Assembly: GCA_947304395.1 (NCBI GenBank)
Contig: CAMZBA010000003.1
Location: 1-64,000 of the forward strand
Origin: an uncultured Candidatus Saccharibacteria bacterium
GTDB taxonomy: Bacteria > Patescibacteriota > Saccharimonadia > Saccharimonadales > Saccharimonadaceae
Direction: 5' to 3'
DNA: 64,000 nucleotides
Below the pieces are notes generated by a model that worked only from the letters and a program-made list of their open reading frames with translations, was not told the DNA's origin and did not search any database. A program made the translations under genes and the position numbers. Positions 48,688 through 56,115 of the stretch are shown in pieces (within the stretch, counting starts at the first letter, position 1; each line of letters opens with the position of its first letter).

Positions 48688-51087
48688 TTAAGATTTTAGC
48701 TGCTCTTCAATCATAGCGGCGTCGATTTCTATTTCTGCGCCGCTGTTTGCTACTCCGGCTAATACCATCTTGGCGACTAGATTCTCGACAGTATTTTGGA
48801 CAACGCGTCGCATTGGGCGCGCTCCTAATTTTGGATCGTAGCCATTCTCGACTAATAAGTCTTTTGCCGCGTCGTCAAGCCTGACGCTAATTTTTTGCGG
48901 CTCCAAAGTCTTATTTACGCCTACAAGAATCAAGTCGACAATTTTTCGCAAATCTTCCTTCGAGAGTGGCTTAAATATGCAGACTTCATCAAAACGGTTT
49001 AAGAATTCCGGTTTAAAATCTCCATTTCGGATTAGATCGTTCGTAATTTCGTCTTTGACGCTGTCGAAATCTGCCCCGTTTTCAATTAGGCTACGAATCT
49101 TGTCGGCACCCGCATTACTCGTTGCAATAATAATTGCATCGCGAAAGCTTATTTCTCGATTTCTAGTATCGCGCAATATACCTTCGTCTAGCATTTGTAG
49201 CAGGGTGGTTAATACTTGCGGATGCGCTTTCTCGATTTCGTCTAACAATACGACTGAAAATGGATGTTTCATTACCTGCGCAGTTAAACTCAACGCATCT
49301 TCAGCTCCATCTGCAATTAATCGCGAAACATCCGAAGCTTCAACGAATTCGTTCAAATCTAATCGCACAATCTCGCCTTCGCCCCTAAAATACACTTCAC
49401 TCAATGCTTTGGCTAGCTCAGTCTTGCCTACGCCAGTTGGACCCAGGAAGAGAAAAGTGCCAATTGGTCGATTCTGATTGCGTACTCCTGCCGCAGAGCG
49501 ACGCAGAGCATTGCTGACGGCTTTAACGGCGCCAACCTGGTCTATCATGCGCTCATGAATGAGATCCTCTAAGTTTAGTAACTTGCTTTTTTCTTCGTCA
49601 TTCTGCGAAGATTGCATTTTAATTCCATAAACCTTCTCTACGGCGGTCTGAACGGAAGCGTCGGTAATAAAGTCACCTTGAACGGGATAATTTGCGGCAG
49701 ACTCCAACAAGTTAATTGCGCGACCGGGCATTACTAAATCATGGACATAACGTTCGCTCAGGCGATATGCTTCGACTAGTGCCCAGTGTGTGTAGATTAC
49801 GTTATATTTATACTCCAATCGTGGAACGTGATCTTCCATTACTAGCATAGTCTCTTCTTCGCCTGATTGTTCAACCATAATCTTGTTGAGCGCATTAGTC
49901 AGTTGTGGATTGCGTGCAGAAATCTCCAAGAATCGTTGCTGATCCATGGTCAAAATCATGCGTAGGTTGCCTGCCTCGATTATTGGCAATAGCACATTAC
50001 TAATATCGATTGAGCCAGTGCCGTCCTCAAAGAATAGGTGTGCATTATCCATCCAAATAATGATATTTTTCGCCGCATAAGCTTCACCTAGGATAATCGG
50101 CACGAGTCGTTCTAGTCTTCCGCGCTCGCCACCCTCTGCAATCATCGATGCAGCATCGAGCTTGAATATTTGGCGAAACTCCAAGTCTGCTGAAAGCTTA
50201 TTGTCGGCATCAAGCAATTCGTCCGCCAATGCGGTTACAATCGTTGAACGCCCACTTCCGGCGGGGCCAATTAGAGTTACATTCTGACGCCCGCCCTTTG
50301 AGAAAGTTTCGATGATGCGCTGTACGATTTCCTTGTGCTGAGCGAGTTGCATCTGTTTGTTTGTGGCGCCTGCGCGATTCATTGAGATATTTCGTCCAAA
50401 ACGGGATAGATTTGGCGTGTATCCAAATGCTAAATCGCGTGCAATACCGCCAGTATGCCGTGGTCGGTGTGCATTCTTTACGAGCCCGTGCAGATAGTTA
50501 TACCAAATTATGCCGTTATATAAATCTTTAACTTCCAATTTCATCGTACGCAACATTTGCTCGTGATTTGGATGTGTTTCGATCATGGCTACCGCCAAAA
50601 CACCACCCGAAATAGTTTCCGACCCAGTTGCCTGTTGTACTTCGCGAGCCTTTGCGAAAATTGGAGTAATATCTTCTGGCAATGCTTCGGCTACTATACT
50701 CAAGAATTTCGGCGTAATTGCATAACGTACAGCTAGAAAGCTGCCGCTATTTGTTTTGTGTGCTATTTGCGCAATCTCGCTTGGGGTAGGAGTGCGGCTA
50801 AATAGCGTTAATAAATCACGCGACAGTAAATCATTAATATTATCACTTGGGCCAAGCGGCGGTTTAAGCAGTTCGTCTTTTATGTAAACAGAAATAACGA
50901 AAATCGCAATTGCTAAACCCCAGCATATCCAAGCGATGGCGGAGTGTAGCATGAACATCAAGTATGCGCCCAGCGCAACTAAAACGATTGCCGTAATAAT
51001 CATCAAAGCGCGAATTGCGACGGGCTCGAAGACTTTGCCGGCCCTCGACTCTTGCGCTCGTTGGCTACTATAATGAAATTCGTTCAT
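48688..51087 (-). CDS. Membrane-anchored Clp/Hsp100-type AAA+ ATPase
   Basis: The 799-residue protein has two N-terminal membrane helices (about 28-70), a Clp-N-like helical region (about 85-200) and two AAA+ modules: Walker A GPAGSGRST (about 276) and GPTGVGKTELAKALSE (about 540), Walker B VVLLDEIEKAHP (about 610). It unfolds proteins. Membrane anchoring sets it apart from soluble ClpB/ClpC. The stop is 2 nt from the convergent permease gene. Its ATG overlaps the stop of an upstream membrane gene. Confidence 0.85.
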   Translation of the reverse strand: MNEFHYSSQRAQESRAGKVFEPVAIRALMIITAIVLVALGAYLMFMLHSAIAWICWGLAIAIFVISVYIKDELLKPPLGPSDNINDLLSRDLLTLFSRTPTPSEIAQIAHKTNSGSFLAVRYAITPKFLSIVAEALPEDITPIFAKAREVQQATGSETISGGVLAVAMIETHPNHEQMLRTMKLEVKDLYNGIIWYNYLHGLVKNAHRPRHTGGIARDLAFGYTPNLSRFGRNISMNRAGATNKQMQLAQHKEIVQRIIETFSKGGRQNVTLIGPAGSGRSTIVTALADELLDADNKLSADLEFRQIFKLDAASMIAEGGERGRLERLVPIILGEAYAAKNIIIWMDNAHLFFEDGTGSIDISNVLLPIIEAGNLRMILTMDQQRFLEISARNPQLTNALNKIMVEQSGEEETMLVMEDHVPRLEYKYNVIYTHWALVEAYRLSERYVHDLVMPGRAINLLESAANYPVQGDFITDASVQTAVEKVYGIKMQSSQNDEEKSKLLNLEDLIHERMIDQVGAVKAVSNALRRSAAGVRNQNRPIGTFLFLGPTGVGKTELAKALSEVYFRGEGEIVRLDLNEFVEASDVSRLIADGAEDALSLTAQVMKHPFSVVLLDEIEKAHPQVLTTLLQMLDEGILRDTRNREISFRDAIIIATSNAGADKIRSLIENGADFDSVKDEITNDLIRNGDFKPEFLNRFDEVCIFKPLSKEDLRKIVDLILVGVNKTLEPQKISVRLDDAAKDLLVENGYDPKLGARPMRRVVQNTVENLVAKMVLAGVANSGAEIEIDAAMIEEQLKS

Positions 51088-51464
51088 CAGAATGTTATCC
51101 CCGCAATAGTTAAGATTACGCTAGCAAGTGGCAAGATTGGCAATAGTGGCCAAACCGCAATCGCGATTAGACCAATGATCAGAACGGCAGTCAGCACGAT
51201 AATGCCAACAAATATAATCAGCAGGCGCATTATGAAGCCAATCATGCGCGAAAGCAACTTGTCAAAGAAATCGCCAAATTGAGCCTGGACCGATTCGCCG
51301 CCGCTGCCATAGGCGGATATTTGCTTATATGGCGCAAAAAGAGTACGCAAAAGTAGCGAAATCGAGAAAGAATCGGCCAAATTGCGTAGAGTGGAGAACG
51401 TTTTTCGCGCAAAGTGTTTCCAACCGCGGAGGTACCACCACTGAAAAAAGCCGACAACTAACAT
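51087..51464 (-). CDS. Small membrane protein upstream of the Clp ATPase
   Basis: The 125-residue protein begins with a hydrophobic stretch (LVVGFFQWWYLRGW), then an amphipathic region and a C-terminal hydrophobic hairpin (about 80-125). I do not recognise it. TATAAT (complement of 51471-51476) ends 6 nt before the ATG at 51464, so it is the leaderless first gene of an operon with the Clp ATPase (ATGA overlap). Confidence 0.65.
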   Translation of the reverse strand: MLVVGFFQWWYLRGWKHFARKTFSTLRNLADSFSISLLLRTLFAPYKQISAYGSGGESVQAQFGDFFDKLLSRMIGFIMRLLIIFVGIIVLTAVLIIGLIAIAVWPLLPILPLASVILTIAGITF

Positions 51465-51537
51465 ACCTATATTATAGCAATTATTGCCAAAATATAACAC
51501 TTATGTTAATCTTAAAACAAATTAAGAAGGAACAAAA

Positions 51538-52107
51538 ATGCAAAAGCAAAAGAACGTACAACTTGCAGTAATCGGTGTACTAGCATTCGCCGTATTATTT
51601 ATGTCCATTGGCTTTGCGGCTTATTCGCAGATGCTCAATATCAATGGTGTTGCCACTATTGGCACCACGGCAAACAAGTGGAGCATCCACTTAAATCCAA
51701 ACAGTTACCAGCTCGGCGAGGGAAGCGTAGAGGAGAACTCGAAGTCCATTTCCGACAACTCAATTTCGTACGACATTACATTAGAAAAACCAGGCGATTA
51801 TTATCTATTTCAGATTGATGCCGTGAACGATGGTCAGCTCAATGCTGTGCTTGATAGTATCCAAATGAGCGAGCTAACCGCCCAACAAGCTGACTATGTG
51901 AAATATACGGTCAGCTATGACGACATTAAGTTCAGTTCTAGTGCCGACAAGCTCAATATCGCTCTTCCATCCGCTACTGGCGTTAATCGTAAAGTAGTAA
52001 CCGTACGCGTTGACTATGATATTACGGACGAACATAAAGTTCTCCCGCTCACTGAGCCGCTTGAACTGAAACTATTTGCATCGTTCAATTATAGTCAATC
52101 TAAATAA
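51538..52107 (+). CDS. Secreted TasA/camelysin-like protein
   Basis: The 189-residue protein has a signal peptide (LAVIGVLAFAVLFMSIGFAAYS) followed by SQMLNINGVATIGT, the pattern of SipW-processed matrix proteins such as TasA and camelysin, then a beta-rich body. AAGGAAC precedes the ATG. It overlaps a SipW-type signal peptidase gene at a single base, strongly linking the two. It may form surface fibres or a sheath. Confidence 0.65.
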   Translation: MQKQKNVQLAVIGVLAFAVLFMSIGFAAYSQMLNINGVATIGTTANKWSIHLNPNSYQLGEGSVEENSKSISDNSISYDITLEKPGDYYLFQIDAVNDGQLNAVLDSIQMSELTAQQADYVKYTVSYDDIKFSSSADKLNIALPSATGVNRKVVTVRVDYDITDEHKVLPLTEPLELKLFASFNYSQSK

Positions 52108-53255
52108 TGCGCATTAAGCGAAATGAGCAGCAAGTATATCTCTTAGAGACTGCCCTCGCAATAGCAGTTATACTTTTAGCATCGTTCCTATATTCTTTCA
52201 CGCCGAGTATCAAGTCATATTATATGGCTGCTGTACTCGGCGTTTTGCTCATTGTGGCGATTATCCGGTTTGGCTTTCATCGCGACAAGCATTATCTTAA
52301 AAACTACGTATCACGTATTGTTGTCGCCTGCTTGATGGTGACTTTTATTGTCAGCTGTGGGCTAGGACTATTTCTAAACTTTACGCATAGCTCATTTTCG
52401 CTTAATCCTCACGTAATCCTATCTGGTTTCTTGCCAACGTTGCTGATTTCTTGCGAAGCAGAAGTATTCCAATATGTAATATTTCATTCATATTTTCGCA
52501 ATCTTCGACCAATAGCAATTTATGTGGTAACCATTGCGGCTGCAAACATTCTCGTCTCTACGAATTTCAGCTCTTTTGCTAGTTCGGAGGCGGTTTTTGT
52601 CACGATTTGTACGGTCATATTGCCGGTATTAGCGACCGAATTACTGTGTAGCTACTTAAGTTATAAGGTCGGCCTACGTCCAGCGCTAATATATAAGCTA
52701 TCCGTTCGTCTCTATCCTTTCGTCTTGCCTATTTTGCCAAATCTCGGACCGTTCATTTACGCAGTCATGGCAATTTCTTTGCCAGCGGCAATCTTTTTGT
52801 TTACTTACAATTTGCACGTAGCTAATCGCAAAGATCAAAAACGCATTCGTCGGCGTAACCAAATGATCATTACTACGCCCATTGTCTTCGTTTTGTTAGC
52901 GGTAGTAATACTTGTGTCTGGTATTTTTAAATATCAAATTATTGCAATTGCATCTAACTCAATGAATCCAACCTTCGCGCGTGGCGATGCAGTTATTTTA
53001 GAGAAGACTTCTGCCGATAAGATTGTTGAAAATGATATACTAGTATTTAAGCATGAGGGGATAATTGTTACCCATCGTGTGGCCAAAATATATACCGAAA
53101 ACGACCGCCTTTATTTCGTTACTATAGGCGACAATAATGAGGAAGTTGACGCCTTCAGGACAGACGAATCGCAAGTTGTCGGGCGGGTCGTAATTATAAA
53201 TAAATATATTGGCTACCCAACCGTTTGGTTGAGTGAATTATTCAAAACGGAGTAA
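52107..53255 (+). CDS. SipW-type signal peptidase I fused to a multi-pass membrane domain
   Basis: Residues about 15-245 form around eight membrane helices. The C-terminal part (about 275-380) is an S26B signal peptidase: ASNSMNPTFARGDAV with the catalytic Ser (about 290), then IIVTHRVAKI with the catalytic His, and FVTIGDNNEEVDAF. A Ser-His dyad, instead of Ser-Lys, is typical of archaeal, eukaryotic and SipW enzymes. The upstream secreted protein is its likely substrate. The large membrane fusion is unusual. Confidence 0.75.
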   Translation: MRIKRNEQQVYLLETALAIAVILLASFLYSFTPSIKSYYMAAVLGVLLIVAIIRFGFHRDKHYLKNYVSRIVVACLMVTFIVSCGLGLFLNFTHSSFSLNPHVILSGFLPTLLISCEAEVFQYVIFHSYFRNLRPIAIYVVTIAAANILVSTNFSSFASSEAVFVTICTVILPVLATELLCSYLSYKVGLRPALIYKLSVRLYPFVLPILPNLGPFIYAVMAISLPAAIFLFTYNLHVANRKDQKRIRRRNQMIITTPIVFVLLAVVILVSGIFKYQIIAIASNSMNPTFARGDAVILEKTSADKIVENDILVFKHEGIIVTHRVAKIYTENDRLYFVTIGDNNEEVDAFRTDESQVVGRVVIINKYIGYPTVWLSELFKTE

Positions 53256-53258
53256 AGC

Positions 53259-54305
53259 ATGGCTGAACAAATTCACTACAGTTTGAGCAAACGTATCTTG
53301 ATGATTATTCTAATTTTTGTTTGCGCTGTCTTTGGCGTATTTCTTTGCGTGCTTGGTTTTAGCCCATACAATGGTGTCGAGCTTGCGCAAAAAACAAATA
53401 ACGACCTAGACTACACGGTAAGTTTGAAAGATAACAATTATTTTGAAAAAAATGTCTTACCATCCGGCGGTAAGTATATTTCTAATCTAATTAATCATTT
53501 TAATGTCAGCTTCAAGTATAATTCCGAATTTACGCAGCCAGTTTCTGGTTCATATTCGTATCAGATTATCGCTACAATCAGCGCTAATGAAAGCAAAAGT
53601 CAGAGCAGTGCAAGCTATTGGTCGCGCGAGTTTAAGCTCTTTCAGTCAGACACAAAGGAGATTCGAGAAACTCGAAATCTGACTTTTACGGACGAAGTAA
53701 AGGTTGACTATGACGTATATAATAATCTCCTACGCGATTTTAAAAAGAGCTATAGTCTTTCCGCAATGGGGAAGTTGGAGGTGTCTTTGGTTATTACTGG
53801 CGACCTAACGAATAGCTTGTTTAGCAATAAAATGCCACTCAAATCCGAAATGAGTATTTCCGTGCCACTAACGGAGCAGGCTGTGGAGGTCTCGATTAAT
53901 ACGGATGCGAAGAATAAGGAACAAATTTTAGCATCGGCGCCAAAGATGACCGATGGCGCAATTATAGCCTGTCGCATTGTTGGCTTGTTGTTTATAGCGA
54001 TTACCATAATTGCCGCGTTTGCGTCGCGCTATGTTGGTCGTATCAAGGAGGCTGGCGCAGAATACGAATTGAACGTCAAAAAACTATTATCTAGCTACGA
54101 CAGTATTATTGTAGACTTAAAATCGGCACCAAATTTAGCTGGCATAAAAGTATCGGAAGTGGACGATTTCGATGAACTGCTTGATGTTTACAATTCAATC
54201 CATCAACCAATCAATTATTACACTAGCCGAAATACTAGCATTTTTATTATCATCAACGAAAAGATGGCTTGGAAATTTACCGTCAGGCTAAGTGACTATA
54301 AGTAG
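53259..54305 (+). CDS. DUF5305-like membrane-anchored extracellular protein
   Basis: The 348-residue protein has one N-terminal helix (about 12-35), an extracellular beta-rich domain (about 40-225), a second helix (about 230-255) and a cytoplasmic domain. The DYTVSLKDNNYFEKNVL start and GSYSYQIIATISANES fit DUF5305, which often neighbours SipW-type peptidases. It lies 3 nt after the peptidase, completing a three-gene operon. Confidence 0.7.
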   Translation: MAEQIHYSLSKRILMIILIFVCAVFGVFLCVLGFSPYNGVELAQKTNNDLDYTVSLKDNNYFEKNVLPSGGKYISNLINHFNVSFKYNSEFTQPVSGSYSYQIIATISANESKSQSSASYWSREFKLFQSDTKEIRETRNLTFTDEVKVDYDVYNNLLRDFKKSYSLSAMGKLEVSLVITGDLTNSLFSNKMPLKSEMSISVPLTEQAVEVSINTDAKNKEQILASAPKMTDGAIIACRIVGLLFIAITIIAAFASRYVGRIKEAGAEYELNVKKLLSSYDSIIVDLKSAPNLAGIKVSEVDDFDELLDVYNSIHQPINYYTSRNTSIFIIINEKMAWKFTVRLSDYK

Positions 54306-54914
54306 CTAAGCCCTAAAATCCATCACCGCCACCTCTGGCATAGCATTGTTAATTTCAATAATATTGCCCACTTTATGCACGTTATCGAAATGGCGCGTAT
54401 ATTCATCCACGGTACTAAGAACATCGTAGCCGAAACCGTCGCCACGATAATGCATCGGAATCGCGCATTTTGGCGCTAAGCTTTTGGTAATATCTGCCGC
54501 CAAATCGGCATCTATTGTAAAATGACCACCTACTGGAATCATCAAAACATCCAGATTCGTCAGTTGTCCTTTTTGCTCTTTGTTTAGCGGACAGCCTAAA
54601 TCGCCCAGATGAGCAATACGTAAACCTTCGCAAGCAATCACGTGAATAAGATTCGGTCCACGCAATGCGCCTCCTTGGTCGTCGTGCCAACTCTGAATAA
54701 AATCAACTTTAAACTTGGATTTGTCGCCATCGATTAGCTTTACGCAATCCACGCCATAATGATCGGCGTGCTTATGAGAATAAATGACCATGGTAGCTTC
54801 TTCGCGCAAATGCCCGAAACCGTCTACGCTATCGTCCGCATATGGGTCGATAATCAAACTATCGTCTCCGGAAATCAGTTTAAAACATGCGTGCCCTAAA
54901 TATTGAATTTTCAT
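54306..54914 (-). CDS. Metallo-beta-lactamase-fold hydrolase
   Basis: The 202-residue protein has YLGHACFKL, SLIIDPYADD and the metal motif YSHKHADHYG (HxHxDH, about 55), then LRIAHLGDLG and IPVGGHFTID. This fits the UlaG/UPF0173-type metal-dependent hydrolases. The substrate is unknown. AAGGAGTG precedes the ATG at 54914, and TACAAT lies further upstream. Convergent with the DUF5305 gene. Confidence 0.85.
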   Translation of the reverse strand: MKIQYLGHACFKLISGDDSLIIDPYADDSVDGFGHLREEATMVIYSHKHADHYGVDCVKLIDGDKSKFKVDFIQSWHDDQGGALRGPNLIHVIACEGLRIAHLGDLGCPLNKEQKGQLTNLDVLMIPVGGHFTIDADLAADITKSLAPKCAIPMHYRGDGFGYDVLSTVDEYTRHFDNVHKVGNIIEINNAMPEVAVMDFRA

Positions 54915-54944
54915 AGTCACTCCTTTTCTATATTGTAACAAATA

Positions 54945-55463
54945 CTACTTAGACTTAGGCTCTATCTTGTACAGAAAGTACGCTCGGCACGTCTTCTCGG
55001 GTTTATATCCGGGCACCTCGAAAGCGTGTGATATTAAGAATAATGGCCGTTTTAGTTTTTGCGCTTGTTCCTCAACTTTCGCAATAATCCGCTTCATATC
55101 GCGCCCATCGCCAAATACATAGACGGCAGTCGTTTCGGCGGGCAAGTCGCTCCGGAAGAAGTCATTCATTCTGACTTTTACGCACGGATTGCTAATAAAA
55201 CGAACTTTTGAAAATAAGACAAGAAAGGGATTTAATTCGATACCTAACGCGCGGGCGCCGAAATCGCTCGCCGCTTTCAAGACTTTGCCGTCACCCGAGC
55301 CTAAATCGACTAGCAAATCGTTTTTGTTGAGCTTATAGAGTTTCTTGAAAATAATATCTAATTCTTTGCGTCGTGATGGTACGAACGGCGCGCCGGTCAG
55401 GGCAGTGCCGCCAAAGACCAGCACTAAGACAATTCCAATCCACTTAAGAATTTCCCAAGGCAT
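54945..55463 (-). CDS. SAM-dependent methyltransferase-like protein with membrane anchor
   Basis: The 172-residue protein starts with a hydrophobic helix (about 6-30) and has VDLGSGDGKVLKAA (SAM motif I, about 55-68) and LGIELNPF (motif II). The acceptor is unknown. TATAAT (complement of 55470-55475) ends 6 nt before the ATG at 55463 and there is no Shine-Dalgarno, so the mRNA is probably leaderless and upstream in-frame extensions are not used. Confidence 0.75.
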   Translation of the reverse strand: MPWEILKWIGIVLVLVFGGTALTGAPFVPSRRKELDIIFKKLYKLNKNDLLVDLGSGDGKVLKAASDFGARALGIELNPFLVLFSKVRFISNPCVKVRMNDFFRSDLPAETTAVYVFGDGRDMKRIIAKVEEQAQKLKRPLFLISHAFEVPGYKPEKTCRAYFLYKIEPKSK

Positions 55464-55552
55464 ACTCAGATTATACCGCAAAAGGGGAGGACTGTTCTTT
55501 GTTTGGCTGCTTGCCAAATACCTAAAACTTTGGTATAATACTCCAAGTGAGC

Positions 55553-55628
55553 GGGCCGGTAGCTCAGCTGCTGTCCGAGCGCGAATGTGCGAGCTCATCA
55601 AAAATTAGCACGCTCTAACCAGCTGAGC
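55553..55628 (+). pseudogene. Broken tRNA-Lys copy with an inverted D arm
   Basis: GGGCCGGTAGCTCAGCTG (55553-55570) equals the first 18 nt of the tRNA-Lys at 55657, then diverges. At about 55612-55627 the complement of the same D arm (CTCTAACCAGCTGAGC) appears inverted. The TATAAT at 55534-55539 lies in front of the broken copy and may serve both. Confidence 0.6.
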
Positions 55629-55656
55629 GTTAAATAAATGCTGGAAATGTAGGTGA

Positions 55657-55733
55657 GGGCCGGTAGCTCAGCTGGTTAGAGCACGAGCCTCTTAAGCTTG
55701 GTGTCGTGGGTTCGAGTCCCACCCGGCTCACCA
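55657..55733 (+). tRNA. tRNA-Lys (CTT)
   Basis: A complete 77-nt cloverleaf with CCA: acceptor GGGCCGG/CCGGCTC, anticodon stem CGAGC/GCTTG with loop CTCTTAA (anticodon CTT), T arm GTGGGTTCGAGTCCCAC. No -10 box sits directly in front of it. Confidence 0.93.
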
Positions 55734-55925
55734 CGAGATAAGCTAAAAATGCCCGTAGGGTATTTTTTGTTTATCTTTGAGTGGTGCCCCGAAGGGAGAA
55801 GAATCCGAGGGTTCGTCCGAAGTAGGAGCCGAGCGAAAGTAAGCGCTTCGCGCTTATCTTTCCGAGGCGACGCCCTGAGGTATAGTATTTTGCGTAGCAA
55901 AATACGCTCTCCCTCCGGGATCACC
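55734..55925 (+). repeat. Post-tRNA module resembling that after tRNA-Arg
   Basis: A GATAAGC...GTTTATC terminator hairpin is followed by a GC-rich stretch with CCGAGGGTTCGTCC, two hairpins (AAGCGC/GCGCTT and TATTTTGC/GCAAAATA), and an ending CTCCCTCCGGGATCACCA. The same order (hairpin, AGGGTTCG, hairpin, TCCCTCCGGG...ACCA) occurs at 41671-41799. 55926-56115 shows nothing else clear. Confidence 0.5.
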
Positions 55926-56115
55926 AAGTGAATTGGAGTTAGAATTTGACTCTTTTTTGCCACAACAGCTATAATCCCATAGTCAATCAACTATGTAATA
56001 GGGGCAGCGCATTATCTTATCTGTTGTATTAATAGTTCTCTGCAGCGTTCGCTGGATTTGGGCTTAAGGTAATATGAGCTTTGCTGCTGGCGAGCGAAGG
56101 TATATAATATAAGCT

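Noticed and set aside
55676-55990. Frames on both strands after tRNA-Lys (GGTRTHDTKLKRL type)
   Set aside because: Classic antisense-tRNA artefact plus the structured post-tRNA module.
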